DNA from: Enemella evansiae
Lineage (GTDB): Bacteria > Pseudomonadota > Alphaproteobacteria > Rhodobacterales > Rhodobacteraceae
Assembly: GCA_017255395.1 (NCBI GenBank)
Contig: JAFKDC010000010.1
Span: 1-64,000, forward strand
Direction: 5' to 3'
Length of the DNA: 64,000 nt
The notes beneath the pieces are model-generated. The model ran no database searches. It saw nothing but the letters and a program-made list of their open reading frames with translations, and was not told the origin of the DNA. Positions 25,324-34,288 of this stretch are shown here, piece after piece. The number at the start of each line of letters is the position of its first letter. Positions within the stretch are counted from its first letter, which is position 1. A program made the position numbers and the translations under genes.

Positions 25324-28300
25324 TCAGCCCAGTTCCGCCAGACGTGCCAGCGCCTCTTGCAGCTTGGCCTCTTCCATCTCGCGGGCGGCGAGGTTGTCGC
25401 GGGCTTCCTCGACCACCTCGGGCGGCGCGGATTCCGCGAACTTGGGGTTCTTCAGCCGCCCGCGCAGTCCGCCGATTTCCTTGGCGAGCTTGGCGATGGA
25501 CTTCTCCAGTCGCGCCTTCTCGGCGGCGACGTCAATGATATCCGCCAAGGGCATCCCGAAGGTCGCGCCGCCCACCGGCACCGTGACGCAGCCCTTGGGG
25601 AACTCCACCACCTCCGACAGGCTCTCGATCCGCGCGAGGCGCTTGATCAGCGCCTCGTTGCGCTCCCACGCGGCGCGGTCCTCGGCGCCCAGACCCGTGA
25701 CCAGCAGCGGCACATAGAGGCCCGCGGGCACATGCATCTGCGCCCGGGCAGAGCGCACGCCCTCAATCAGCGCGATCACCCAGGACATCTCTGCCTCGGC
25801 CTTGCTATCCACCACATCGGCGGCGGCATAGGTTGGCCAGTCGGTGTGGACCAGCATCTTCTGGCGCGTGCCCAGCGTGCCCCAGAGCTCTTCGGTGATG
25901 AAGGGCATGATGGGGTGCAGCATGATCAGGCACTGGTCCAGAACCCATGCCATGGTCGCGCGGGTTTCGGTCACCACGGCGGGGTTCTCGTCCGCGAAGA
26001 GCGGTTTGGAGAATTCCACGTACCAGTCGCAGACCTTGCCCCAGACAAAGGCATAAAGCGCGTTGGCCGCGTCGTTGAAACGGTACTCCGCCAGCGCGAG
26101 GTCGACGGTTTCGCGCACGCGCGCCGTCTCGCCCACGATCCAGCGGTTGACGGTCTGCTGCGCGGGCACGACCCACGCGGGGTCCTTGGCGGTCTCGTGC
26201 GCGGTGAAGACCTCGTTCATCTCGGCGAAGCGGCAGGCGTTCCAGAGCTTGGTGCCGAAGTTGCGATAGCCCGCGATGCGGTCCATCGACATCTTCAGCA
26301 CGCCCCCGATGGACGCCATGGCCGCGTTGTTGAAGCGCAGCGCGTCGGCGCCGTATTCCTCGACGACCTCCAGCGGGTCGATGACATTGCCGGTGGTCTT
26401 GGACATCTTCTTGCCCTTCTCGTCGCGGACGAGCTGGTGCAGGTAGACGGTGTGGAAGGGCACCTCGTCCACGACGGCAAGCTGCATCATGATCATCCGG
26501 GCGACCCAGAAGAACAGGATGTCAGAGCCGGTGACGAGCACGTCCGTGGGGAAATACTTCTGCATTTCCGGCGTGTCCTCGGGCCAGCCGAGCGTGCCGA
26601 TGGGCCAGAGGCCGGAGGAGAACCACGTATCCAGCACATCGGCATCGCGGAACATCGGCAGCTGCATCGGGCCGTCGAAGGTGCGGATGGTGCCCTCGTC
26701 CGCCACGTCCATGGTCTCGCGCAGGGCTTGCAGGACCTCTGCGGCCTCCTGCGCGTCGGCGACGATGCGGAATTCCGTGCCCTCGGGCGAGATCGCCATG
26801 GCCTTCTCGATGGCCTCGGCCTCTGTCGCGGCGCAGACCGGGTACCAGTCTTCCTCGCCGGGGATGTACCAGACCGGGATCTGGTGGCCCCACCACAACT
26901 GGCGCGAGATGCACCAAGGCTCGATGTTCTCGAGCCAGTGATAATAGGTCTTCTCACCCGATTCCGGCATGATCTTGATGCGGCCCGAGCGGACGGCGTC
27001 GAGCGCGGGGCCCACGACCTTCTCGGCGTCGACGAACCACTGATCGGTCAGCATCGGCTCGATCACCACCTTCGAGCGGTCGCCGAAGGGCTGCATGATC
27101 GGCTTGGCCTCGACCAGCGGGACGAGGTTGTCCTCTTCGGTGCGCGCCTCGCCGCCCTCTTCGGGTGCAAGCGGCGCCTTGACCGGCTTGCCGAGGCGCG
27201 GGTCGGTGGCCTCTGTCATCACCGCGAGACCCTCGGCGGTGATCTCGGCCACGACCTTCTCGCGCGCCTCGAAGCGGTCGAGACCGCGCAGGTGATCGGG
27301 CACGAGGTTCAGCGCGTCGGTCTCTGCCTCGGTGAGGCTTTGCTCGCCCTGCGCCACCTTCATCGCGATGGCGGCGGCCTCGGCATAGGGCGCGCCGTCG
27401 GCGCGCATGGTCCCGGCCATGTCCATCAGGCGGTACATCGGGATGCCGCCGCGCTTGGCGACCTGATAGTCGTTGAAGTCATGCGCGCCGGTGATCTTCA
27501 CCGCGCCCGAGCCAAAGGTCGGATCGGGGTATTCGTCGGTGATGATCGGGATCAGGCGGCGGTGTTCCTTGGGGCCCACCGGGATCTCGCAAAGCTGGCC
27601 CACGATGGAGGCGTAGCGGTCGTCCGAGGGATGCACCGCGACCGCGCCGTCGCCCAGCATGGTCTCGGGCCGCGTGGTGGCGATGGAGATGTAGTCGCGC
27701 TCTTCCTCGAAAAGCACGGTCCCGTCCTCGTCCTTCTCGACGTAGGTGTAGGTCGCCCCATTCGCGAGCGGGTACTTGAAGTGCCACATGTGGCCCGGCG
27801 TCTCGATGTTCTCGACCTCTAGGTCGGAAATAGCCGTCTCGAAATGCGGGTCCCAGTTCACCAGCCGCTTGCCGCGATAGATCAGGCCCTTTTCGTACAT
27901 GTCGACGAAGACCTTGATTACGGCGTCGTGGAAGTTGCCCTGGCTGTCCGCCTCGGGCGCGCCGGGGGCGCCGGACATGGTGAAGGCGTTGCGCTCCCAG
28001 TCACACGAACTGCCCAGCCGGTGCATCTGCTGGATGATGGTGTCGCCGTATTGCGTCTTCCAGTCCCAGACGTGGTTCAGGAAGTCGGCGCGGGTCATGT
28101 CGGTGCGGCGCAGGCCCTGCTCGGCCTTCAGCTTTTTCTCGACCTGAAGCTGGGTTGCGATGCCCGCGTGGTCCTGCCCGGACTGCCAGAGCGTGTCGAA
28201 ACCGCGCATCCGGTGCCAGCGCGTCAGGATGTCCATCAGCGTGTGGTTGAAGGCGTGACCGACGTGCAGGGCGCCCGTCACGTTGGGCGGCGGGAGCATG

Positions 28301-28419
28301 ATGGTGAAGCTCTCGTCGCGGGACTTGTTGGCACCGGCGCGGAAGGCGCCGCTCTCGATCCACTTGGCGGAGAGGCGGGGTTCGGCCTCGGCGGCGTTAA
28401 ACGTCTTTTCCAGGGGCAT
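25324..28419 (-). CDS. valS: Valyl-tRNA synthetase
   Basis: This 1031-residue class I aminoacyl-tRNA synthetase charges tRNA-Val. The HIGH motif appears as HVGHA in [19 protein letters not shown] (about residue 50) and KMSKS as [13 protein letters not shown] (about residue 670). The editing (CP1) domain lies between, and a C-terminal coiled-coil arm ([20 protein letters not shown]) is present. The length is usual for alphaproteobacterial ValRS. The gene stands alone, with a hairpin after the stop and a 510-bp repetitive upstream region. Confidence 0.97.
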   Translation of the reverse strand: MPLEKTFNAAEAEPRLSAKWIESGAFRAGANKSRDESFTIMLPPPNVTGALHVGHAFNHTLMDILTRWHRMRGFDTLWQSGQDHAGIATQLQVEKKLKAEQGLRRTDMTRADFLNHVWDWKTQYGDTIIQQMHRLGSSCDWERNAFTMSGAPGAPEADSQGNFHDAVIKVFVDMYEKGLIYRGKRLVNWDPHFETAISDLEVENIETPGHMWHFKYPLANGATYTYVEKDEDGTVLFEEERDYISIATTRPETMLGDGAVAVHPSDDRYASIVGQLCEIPVGPKEHRRLIPIITDEYPDPTFGSGAVKITGAHDFNDYQVAKRGGIPMYRLMDMAGTMRADGAPYAEAAAIAMKVAQGEQSLTEAETDALNLVPDHLRGLDRFEAREKVVAEITAEGLAVMTEATDPRLGKPVKAPLAPEEGGEARTEEDNLVPLVEAKPIMQPFGDRSKVVIEPMLTDQWFVDAEKVVGPALDAVRSGRIKIMPESGEKTYYHWLENIEPWCISRQLWWGHQIPVWYIPGEEDWYPVCAATEAEAIEKAMAISPEGTEFRIVADAQEAAEVLQALRETMDVADEGTIRTFDGPMQLPMFRDADVLDTWFSSGLWPIGTLGWPEDTPEMQKYFPTDVLVTGSDILFFWVARMIMMQLAVVDEVPFHTVYLHQLVRDEKGKKMSKTTGNVIDPLEVVEEYGADALRFNNAAMASIGGVLKMSMDRIAGYRNFGTKLWNACRFAEMNEVFTAHETAKDPAWVVPAQQTVNRWIVGETARVRETVDLALAEYRFNDAANALYAFVWGKVCDWYVEFSKPLFADENPAVVTETRATMAWVLDQCLIMLHPIMPFITEELWGTLGTRQKMLVHTDWPTYAAADVVDSKAEAEMSWVIALIEGVRSARAQMHVPAGLYVPLLVTGLGAEDRAAWERNEALIKRLARIESLSEVVEFPKGCVTVPVGGATFGMPLADIIDVAAEKARLEKSIAKLAKEIGGLRGRLKNPKFAESAPPEVVEEARDNLAAREMEEAKLQEALARLAELG

Positions 28420-28648
28420 GTCGGGACCTCTTTGCTTTGTCCAGACCTGTAGCGAATGGGGGCCGGGAGGGGAAGGGCGCGCGGGTGTGCAGGTGCGGTG
28501 CGGCGGGATCGGGCAGGGCGGACCTGTTTGCTGCGCAAAGGCGGCCCGCCCACCCGACCCGGACCCTTTGGGGTGGGGCGGGCGAGTGGGGGGCGGTCCG
28601 CCGGGCCAGTCGGCGGCTTGGGTCCCGGGAAGAAGACGGGCCTTGTTT

Positions 28649-28907
28649 TTGGGGGGGCGCTGGATTGGCGAGGGGATGAGCCGCCATTGGTTTCTGCGGA
28701 ACCCCGGCCTTGTTCACTGGCTGGAATGCCGGGGCCTGTGTCTGGGGGCGTCCGGTTTGCGAGGGGGGCTCTGACCTCTTCTGTGGAAAGGCAGCTTTGC
28801 CCACTGGCTGAAATGCAGGGGCCTGTGTCTGGGGGGCGTCCGGTTTGCGAGGGGGTGGGCTGCTGACCTTTCCTGCGGAAAGACAGCTTTGCCCACTGGT
28901 CGCTGCG
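28649..28907. repeat. Tandem ~88-bp repeats upstream of valS
   Basis: The 510 bp between valS and the small RNA terminator contain no supported gene. Two clear copies start TTCTG(C/T)GGAA at 28692 and 28779 and share TT(T/G)..CACTGGCTG, GGGGCCTGTGTCTGGGGG and CGTCCGGTTTGCGAGGGG. A truncated third copy starts at 28870 and a decayed one precedes at about 28649. The period is 87-91 bp. Long Pro-rich antisense frames here are shadows of the G-rich repeat. Confidence 0.75.
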
Positions 28908-28928
28908 AGACGGGGCTCGCAGCGACCG

Positions 28929-29002
28929 AAAAAAGCCCCGCGATGCGGGTGCATAGCGGGGCCGAAGTTTACGAGCGCCCCAGGGAGGAGGAGAGGGGGC
29001 TC
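28929..29002 (-). ncRNA. CcsR-like unit 6: single CCUCCUCCC hairpin plus intrinsic terminator
   Basis: The last hairpin of the array (28973-29002) has arms GAGC(G)CCCC/GGGGCTC around the conserved loop. It is followed 10 bases later by a strong terminator: GCCCCGC (28962-28956) and GCGGGGC (28941-28935), loop of 14, then TTTTTT (28934-28929). It ends the minus-strand transcription unit that starts upstream of the DUF1127 gene. In this last unit the terminator stem takes the position of the second hairpin. Confidence 0.85.
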
Positions 29003-29017
29003 GAACCGAAATGGTGT

Positions 29018-29085
29018 GCGGCGGCACCAGGGAGGAGGAGAGGTGCCGCCGCGTATGCCTGGCTCCAGGGAGGAGGAGAGGAGCC
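29018..29085 (-). ncRNA. CcsR-like unit 5: two anti-Shine-Dalgarno hairpins
   Basis: In 5' to 3' order on the minus strand: a short-arm hairpin (29085-29061, GGCTCC/GGAGCC) and, 8 bases later, a long-arm hairpin (29052-29018, perfect 11-bp GCGGCGGCACC/GGTGCCGCCGC). Both loops read CTCTCCTCCTCCCT. The linker to unit 6 is 15 bases, unlike the 37-50 bases between the other units. Confidence 0.82.
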
Positions 29086-29122
29086 CTGCAATCTCTGGCC
29101 CGTTGGGGGCCGGTGTCTGGTT

Positions 29123-29194
29123 GCGACGGTGCCAAGGAGGAGGAGAGGCACCGTCGCTGATGTCGGAAACCCCAGGGAGGAGGAGAGGGGTCCG
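29123..29194 (-). ncRNA. CcsR-like unit 4: two anti-Shine-Dalgarno hairpins
   Basis: The short-arm hairpin (29194-29164, ACCCC/GGGGT extended by CGG/CCG) is followed by a long-arm hairpin (29157-29123, perfect 11-bp GCGACGGTGCC/GGCACCGTCGC). The second loop has one change (TTGG for CTGG at the loop end), the only loop variant in the array. Unit 4 and the sequence on either side are near-duplicated in unit 2. Confidence 0.82.
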
Positions 29195-29244
29195 GCATGT
29201 CGTGGGCGGCAGTCGCTTGCGCGAGAGAAGCCCGGTTGTAGGGT

Positions 29245-29312
29245 GCGGCGACACCAGGGAGGAGGAGAGGTGCCGCCGCTTATGCTTGGTCCCAGGGAGG
29301 AGGAGAGGGACC
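29245..29312 (-). ncRNA. CcsR-like unit 3: two anti-Shine-Dalgarno hairpins
   Basis: The short-arm hairpin (29312-29288, GGTCCC/GGGACC) is followed, 8 bases on, by a long-arm hairpin (29279-29245, 11 bp with one A-C mismatch). The loops are CTCTCCTCCTCCCT in both. A 48-base spacer separates it from unit 2 and a 50-base spacer from unit 4. Confidence 0.82.
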
Positions 29313-29360
29313 CTGCATTCGGTGAGTTCACGGGCAAACGCCGGAACCCTTTGTAAGGTT

Positions 29361-29432
29361 GCGACGGTGCCAGGGAGGAGGAGAGGCACCGTCGCTGATA
29401 CCGTAAACCCCAGGGAGGAGGAGAGGGGTCCG
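29361..29432 (-). ncRNA. CcsR-like unit 2: two anti-Shine-Dalgarno hairpins
   Basis: The short-arm hairpin (around 29432-29402, ACCCC/GGGGT) is followed by a perfect 11-bp long-arm hairpin (29395-29361, arms identical to those of unit 4). Loops are identical to the consensus. Confidence 0.82.
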
Positions 29433-29482
29433 GCATGTCGTGGGCGGCAGTCGCTTGCGCGAGAGAAGCCCGATTGTAGGGT

Positions 29483-29551
29483 GCGGCGACACCAGGGAGG
29501 AGGAGAGGTGCCGCCGCTTATGCTAGACCCCAGGGAGGAGGAGAGGGGCCT
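29483..29551 (-). ncRNA. CcsR-like unit 1: two anti-Shine-Dalgarno hairpins nearest DUF1127 gene
   Basis: The first unit of the array on the minus strand starts 84 bases after the DUF1127 stop. The short-arm hairpin (29551-29525, CCCC/GGGG core) precedes a long-arm hairpin (29517-29483, 11 bp with one mismatch, same arms as unit 3). CcsR RNAs of Rhodobacter sphaeroides are, from memory, processed from a DUF1127 mRNA, stress-induced, and carry CCUCCUCCC in hairpin loops; this unit matches that description. Confidence 0.84.
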
Positions 29552-29635
29552 TCACATGTCTCTGGGCCATCGGGGCCCGGTATTCCGTTGGGCGACCGGG
29601 CCGCCCCTTCGCCGGATATCGTACCCGGCTCTTCC

Positions 29636-29854
29636 TTACACTTCGTAAGCAGCCTGCCATGCGACGCGGCGGATCTCTGTCCGGCTCATGCCCAGATCCA
29701 TCAGGTCGCGGTCGGACAGGCTTGCCAGCTCGCGATAGGTCTGGTTGTAGATCTTGCGCTTCGCGTTGCTTGCGCGGAAGGCTTCGGTCAGTGCTGCGAA
29801 CCGGGCGAACAAACCGTTCTGGCTGCCGGTTGCGATATGTGTTGCGTGTGCCAT
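29636..29854 (-). CDS. DUF1127 protein, CcaF1-like
   Basis: This 72-residue basic protein has a C-terminal DUF1127 motif: YNQTYRELASLSDRDLMDLGMSRTEIRRVAWQAAY. The homologous R. sphaeroides CcaF1 is an RNA-binding protein that affects maturation of the CcsR RNAs encoded directly downstream, and the arrangement here is the same. The start at 29854 is set by the family length; an upstream in-frame ATG at 30058 would add 68 unrelated residues. The promoter was not identified with confidence, although a weak RpoH-like CCTTGGGG...CTATC lies at 30036-30013. Confidence 0.92.
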   Translation of the reverse strand: MAHATHIATGSQNGLFARFAALTEAFRASNAKRKIYNQTYRELASLSDRDLMDLGMSRTEIRRVAWQAAYEV

Positions 29855-30075
29855 TGTCTCGTGCCTCAGGCGGTGTTTCGTTCTGTTGTTCCCAAGATGG
29901 GTGAAATGCTGCACGTGCACAATGCCTTCCCAAGCAATGCCGCCATGCAGCAATTGCATGGAAAAGATGACTATGGGCAGCACGTTAAGCTGGTTTACGC
30001 GGCGCCAAAGGCGATAGGAGTTGCGTTGCCCCAAGGGTAACACCACCTGAAAGAGCAAGTTGAAAAGGGTTGGGC

Positions 30076-31140
30076 ATGCAGGAAACGAAAGAATCGGTAT
30101 TGCGGGAACTGGCGCGCGTCAGCCTTCCCGATGGCGGGGACCTCGTGTCCCGGGACTTGATTCGGGCGCTAACAGTCGAAGAGGGGGTTGCGCGCTTCGT
30201 CATCGAAGCGCCATCGGCAGAGGTCGCGCGCCTGATGGAGCCGGTGCGCAAGGCCGCCGAGGCCGTGGCACTGGAGGCCCCCGGCGTAGTGCGCGCCAGC
30301 GCCGTGCTCAGTGCGCCCACGCAAGAGCGCAAGCCGCCCGCGCTGAAGATGGGCGGCCACGCCACGCCACAGGAAGGGCCGATGCGCCCGGCGGGCGTGA
30401 AAACGATCCTCGCGGTCGGGTCGGGCAAGGGCGGTGTCGGCAAGTCCACCGTCTCGTCGAACCTTGCGGTGGCCCTTGCCCGGGCGGGCAAATCCGTCGG
30501 GCTGCTGGATGCCGATATCTACGGGCCGTCGCAGCCGCGCATGTTCGGGTTGACGCAGCGCCCCGCCAGCCCGGACGGCAAGACCATCGTGCCGCTCAAG
30601 GCGCATGGGGTCACGGTCATGTCCATTGGCTCGATGCTGGAAGAGGGCAAGGCGGTGGTCTGGCGCGGGCCGATGCTGATGGGGGCGCTGCAACAGATGC
30701 TGATGCAGGTGGACTGGGGCCAGCTGGACGTCCTGATCGTCGACCTGCCGCCGGGCACCGGCGATATCCAGATGAGCCTCTGTCAGAAAAGCGAGGTTGC
30801 GGGCGCCATCGTTGTCTCGACGCCACAGGATGTGTCCCTGATCGATGCACGCAAAGCTCTGGATGCCTTCCGGACGCTGAAGACGCCCGTTCTGGGGCTG
30901 ATCGAGAATATGGCGGTCTTCACCTGTCCGCATTGCGGCAAGGACAGCCACATCTTCGGCCATGGCGGCGTGGTGGCCGAGGCCGAGGCGCTGGGTGTGC
31001 CGCTGCTCGCGCAACTGCCGATCGACCTCGACACCCGGCTGGGCGGCGACGGCGGTGTGCCGGTGGCGACAGGCTCGGGTGCCATGGCGGACGCCTACGC
31101 CCGGCTTGCGGACCGGATGATCGTGGGCGGGCTTGTCTGA
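30076..31140 (+). CDS. mrp: Iron-sulfur cluster carrier protein Mrp/ApbC
   Basis: This 354-residue P-loop ATPase of the Mrp/NBP35 family delivers Fe-S clusters in the cytoplasm. The deviant Walker [12 protein letters not shown] is at residues 115-125 and the cluster-binding CPHC in [17 protein letters not shown] at about residue 277. A MIP18/DUF59-like domain occupies the first ~90 residues ([20 protein letters not shown]). The start at 30076 follows AAAAGGG. It is divergent from the DUF1127/CcsR locus across 221 bp. Confidence 0.95.
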   Translation: MQETKESVLRELARVSLPDGGDLVSRDLIRALTVEEGVARFVIEAPSAEVARLMEPVRKAAEAVALEAPGVVRASAVLSAPTQERKPPALKMGGHATPQEGPMRPAGVKTILAVGSGKGGVGKSTVSSNLAVALARAGKSVGLLDADIYGPSQPRMFGLTQRPASPDGKTIVPLKAHGVTVMSIGSMLEEGKAVVWRGPMLMGALQQMLMQVDWGQLDVLIVDLPPGTGDIQMSLCQKSEVAGAIVVSTPQDVSLIDARKALDAFRTLKTPVLGLIENMAVFTCPHCGKDSHIFGHGGVVAEAEALGVPLLAQLPIDLDTRLGGDGGVPVATGSGAMADAYARLADRMIVGGLV

Positions 31141-31193
31141 GGGGGCGGGCCTGCCGGTGTCCGCGCGCCACCGCGCGGCGCCGGGGCCCGCTT

Positions 31194-32342
31194 TCAACCG
31201 GCCTTCGCCAGTTGCAGGTAAAGGTCGGTGACCAGAGCCGCAGGCTCGACGTTGACGGACAGCGCGTGCCGGGCGCGGTCCGAGGCCTTCTGTCCGGCAT
31301 CGGCCCAGCGGCGGGCGGCACCCGCGTCCGGTGACAGGCGGCGCAGAAGCTCTGTCTCGCCGCGCTCTATCTCGGCTCCGGCAGAGCCCAGAACCCCCGT
31401 GCGGGCAAGGCGGGCGGTCGCGAGGTCGGTGAGCCCCAGCAAGAGGGCAAGGCGCTCTTCCTTGCCCCGCCCGGCGCAGCTTTCGGCCAGTCGCAGCAGG
31501 CGCCCGCGATCCATCGCGGGCAGGCTGCCCAGCAGGCCGAGGATGTCGCGGTAGAGCGCCAGCCCGTCGAGGCTGATCAGCCGGATTGCCGCCCCGACAG
31601 AGCCATCGGACAGCACCGCAAGAGCCGCCGCGCTCTCGGGGTCCAGGCTGACCCCGGCCTGATGCAGGGCCGCGCCAAGATCCTCCGGCGCCAGGGGCGC
31701 CAGCCGCAACTCGCGGCAGCGCGAGCGGATCGTCGGCAGCAGCCCCGAAGGCTGGTGCGAGATCAGCAGAAGCGTCGTGCGGGCGGGCGGCTCTTCCAGC
31801 ATCTTCAGGATCGCGTTGGCGGCGTTTGGGTTCAGATCGTCGGCGGCATCGACGATCACCACGCGCCGCCCGCCATCGGTCGACGACATGTGAATGAAGT
31901 CCGCCAGCTTGCGGATCTCGTCCACGCGGATACCGGCAGAGAACCTGCCGTCCCTGTAGTTTTTCTCGCGCTCGGACTCGGTGGTCCCCAGACCGCCGCG
32001 CCGGATCAGGCACAGCCCGGGTTCCGACAGGGCACGCAGACGCCGCGCGACCGGGTGCTCGTCGTCGATGCGCAGGCTTTCGGGTGGGGGCGGGGCGCCG
32101 AACAGGCCGTCGCCCTCGTCCGGGGGCGTGGCCAGCAGGAAGCGCGCGATGGTCCAGGCGAAAGAGGCCTTGCCGACGCCGCGCGGCCCGGTCAGCAGCC
32201 AGCCGTGGTGCAGGCGTCCGGCGTTGAAGGCGGTGAGGAAACCGGCTTCGGCGCGCTCCTGCCCCAGAACCTGCGGGCAGAAACGCGGATGCGGGGCGCC
32301 CGGCGCGCGATCCGGTTCGGGAAGGTCTTCGGGATCGCTCAC
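31194..32342 (-). CDS. holB: DNA polymerase III subunit delta'
   Basis: This 382-residue clamp-loader subunit of the AAA+ fold has a degenerate P-loop GPRGVGKAS (about residue 52), the VVIVDAADDLNPNAANAILKMLEEPP block (Walker B and sensor region) and ISHQPSGLLPTIRSRC with the SRC motif. It loads the beta clamp with tau/gamma and delta. Its start overlaps the tmk stop (ATGA), so it is the last gene of the SPOR - dac - tmk - holB operon. It converges with mrp. Confidence 0.94.
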   Translation of the reverse strand: MSDPEDLPEPDRAPGAPHPRFCPQVLGQERAEAGFLTAFNAGRLHHGWLLTGPRGVGKASFAWTIARFLLATPPDEGDGLFGAPPPPESLRIDDEHPVARRLRALSEPGLCLIRRGGLGTTESEREKNYRDGRFSAGIRVDEIRKLADFIHMSSTDGGRRVVIVDAADDLNPNAANAILKMLEEPPARTTLLLISHQPSGLLPTIRSRCRELRLAPLAPEDLGAALHQAGVSLDPESAAALAVLSDGSVGAAIRLISLDGLALYRDILGLLGSLPAMDRGRLLRLAESCAGRGKEERLALLLGLTDLATARLARTGVLGSAGAEIERGETELLRRLSPDAGAARRWADAGQKASDRARHALSVNVEPAALVTDLYLQLAKAG

Positions 32343-32956
32343 AGCACCGGCTCCAGCGCGGCGCGCACATCGGCGGCGACAGCCTCCTTGGCCTGATTGC
32401 CCTCGATCACACGGAAGCGCGCGGGAAACTCGCGCGACAAGGCAAGAAAGCCCGCGCGCATCGCCAGTTGCAGGGACAGCCCGAAATCCTCGAAGCGTTC
32501 CTCGGCGGTGGCCCGGGCCTTGGCGCGGGACAGGCCGGCCTCGGGGTCCATGTCGATCAGCAGCGTCACGTCCGGTTCTATCCCGATCATCAGGTCATGC
32601 AGCGCGTCGACCTGCGCGCGGCGCCCGTCGCGGCCCTGATACATGCGCGACGAGTCGGCGAAGCGGTCGCAGATCACCACGCGGCCCTCGGCCAGCGCCG
32701 GGCGGATGGTGCGTTCCAGATGATCGCGGCGGGCCGCGGTGAACAGAAGCAGTTCGGTTTCCGCCGACCAGCGGTCGGGGTCGCCCTGCAGGACCAGCGC
32801 GCGAATTTCCTCGGCGCCCGGGCTGCCGCCCGGTTCGCGGGTCAGCAGCACGTCACGGCCCTCGGCGCGCAGGGCCTCGGCCAGCAGGCGCGCCTGCGTG
32901 GACTTTCCCGAGCCGTCGATGCCTTCGAAGCTGACGAACAGGCCCTTGCCGCTCAC
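32339..32956 (-). CDS. tmk: Thymidylate kinase
   Basis: This 205-residue enzyme phosphorylates dTMP to dTDP. The P-loop FEGIDGSGKST is at residues 10-20, the DRF/DRY-type block CDRFADSSRMYQG near residue 95, and the LID region RAKARATAEERFED follows. It overlaps the preceding dac stop and the following holB start by 4 bases each, as in many alphaproteobacteria. Confidence 0.96.
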   Translation of the reverse strand: MSGKGLFVSFEGIDGSGKSTQARLLAEALRAEGRDVLLTREPGGSPGAEEIRALVLQGDPDRWSAETELLLFTAARRDHLERTIRPALAEGRVVICDRFADSSRMYQGRDGRRAQVDALHDLMIGIEPDVTLLIDMDPEAGLSRAKARATAEERFEDFGLSLQLAMRAGFLALSREFPARFRVIEGNQAKEAVAADVRAALEPVL

Positions 32957-34119
32957 ATCGACTCCTGCGGCTGCTCCGAGTAACGCTTGGCCAGCACCCG
33001 GCTGACCGTCAGCATCCGGTCGACGAAGCCGCCGGCCTCGACATTGCCCGCGGCGACCAGCTGCACGCGGCGCTCGGGCAGGCCCTCGGGGCGGATGATC
33101 AGTTCCGCCAGCTTCTGGCCCTGCCGCACCGGCGCCTCGATCGGGCCGGTATAAACCACCTCGGCCTCCAGCCCGTTGGCGGACAGCGTCGGAAGCAGCA
33201 TGGTCACATCCTCTTCCGCGACCAGGTCCACGCGGTCGGTGGCCCCCATCCAGACCTCGGCGCTGGCGATGGTCGCGCCCTTGGTCACGATGGTCTTTTC
33301 GGCAAACTGGCGGAAGGCCCAGTTGACGATCTGCTCGGATTGTTCGGCACGCTCGCCGCTTGTGGGCAGGCCGGTGATGGCGAAGATCACCCGGCGGTCG
33401 CCGCTCTTGGCAGAGCCCACAAGGCCGTAGCCCGCTTCTTCTGTGTGGCCGGTCTTCAGCCCGTCGGCGCCGATCCCGAGCCCCAGCAACGGATTGCGGT
33501 TGTTGACGTTGGACGGCGCGCGGCCGTCGAACTCGAACTTCTGCTCGGCGAACATCGGGTAGAATTCCGGGAAGTCGGTGATGATGCGATCGGCCAGAAG
33601 GACAAGATCGCGCATCGACATCACGTGCCCCTCGGCGGGCCAGCCAGAGGCGTTCTTGAAGGTCGAAGAGGTCATGCCGATCTGCTGCGCGCGCTGGGTC
33701 ATCATCCGCGCAAAGCCGCTTTCGGTGCCGTCGGGCGACAGGGCCTCGGCCAGAACCGCGCAGGCGTCGTTGCCCGACAGGACGATGATCCCGCGCAAGA
33801 GATCCTCGACCCGGACCCGGTCCGTGGTGTCGAGAAACATGGTCGAACCGCCATAGCTTTGCGCGTGCTGCGACACCGGCAGCCGTTCGTCCAGCTGCAG
33901 ACGCCCGTCCCGGATCGCCTCGAAGGCGACGTAGAGCGTCATCAGCTTCGAGGTCGAGGCGGGGGGCAGCGCTTCGTCGGCGTTCTTGGTCAGAAGCACC
34001 GTGCCGGTCTTCTGATCAAGGACAAAGGCCGCGCGCGCGGTGGTGTCGAAGGCCGGGGCCTGTGTGGCGATCAGCGCGAGGGTCGCGGCGCTGGCAAGAA
34101 AGCGGGAGAGTTGGCTCAT
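32953..34119 (-). CDS. D-alanyl-D-alanine carboxypeptidase (class C PBP, DacA/DacC type)
   Basis: This 388-residue penicillin-binding protein trims the terminal D-Ala of peptidoglycan pentapeptides in the periplasm. A signal peptide ends at about residue 24 (QAPA-FDTTA). The active site motifs are SxxK as STSK (55-58), SGN in IVLSGNDAC and KTG in DGLKTGHTEE. A PBP5-like C-terminal beta domain and an amphipathic tail (FVDRMLTVSRVLAKRYSEQP) for membrane association are present. The start at 34119 gives the signal peptide; the longer open frame to 34275 does not look coding. Confidence 0.94.
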   Translation of the reverse strand: MSQLSRFLASAATLALIATQAPAFDTTARAAFVLDQKTGTVLLTKNADEALPPASTSKLMTLYVAFEAIRDGRLQLDERLPVSQHAQSYGGSTMFLDTTDRVRVEDLLRGIIVLSGNDACAVLAEALSPDGTESGFARMMTQRAQQIGMTSSTFKNASGWPAEGHVMSMRDLVLLADRIITDFPEFYPMFAEQKFEFDGRAPSNVNNRNPLLGLGIGADGLKTGHTEEAGYGLVGSAKSGDRRVIFAITGLPTSGERAEQSEQIVNWAFRQFAEKTIVTKGATIASAEVWMGATDRVDLVAEEDVTMLLPTLSANGLEAEVVYTGPIEAPVRQGQKLAELIIRPEGLPERRVQLVAAGNVEAGGFVDRMLTVSRVLAKRYSEQPQESM

Positions 34120-34288
34120 GGTCTGTCTCCTGTGGCGCGGGTCCGGCCCAAACGATACCGGGGGCCGTCCGCCGCCCGGAAAGGGCCGAGTCGAACGGAC
34201 CCCGGGGGGCTGTGCCCCGGTTATCCCCGATATGCGAGAGCCTGTCATCCCGATGCGCGGTTTTGTGCCCTGCACGCAGAGCGGGGCA

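Noticed and set aside
25357-27822. 821-codon plus-strand frame
   Set aside because: It is the shadow of valS, rich in His/Gly/Val as usual for such antisense frames.
28278-29389. Long minus-strand Pro/Ser-rich reading frames with repeated SSSLG/PPPWG peptides
   Set aside because: They are translations of the hairpin array and the G-rich tandem repeat; conservation follows RNA pairing and not codons, and the frames run through the terminator into the valS start.
28973-29551. CRISPR-like array (regular repeats with spacers)
   Set aside because: The repeated 16-mer sits in hairpin loops with variable arms that are complementary to each other, the spacing alternates (6-15 and 37-50 bases) and spacers are themselves duplicated. 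No cas gene is near.
29909-29921. CACGTG palindrome upstream of DUF1127 as an operator
   Set aside because: A single short palindrome without a partner site or known regulator; chance occurrence is likely.
30013-30036. RpoH-type promoter for the DUF1127/CcsR transcript
   Set aside because: CCTTGGGG and CTATC are present but with short spacing and little similarity to the heat-shock -35; evidence is too weak to list as a promoter.
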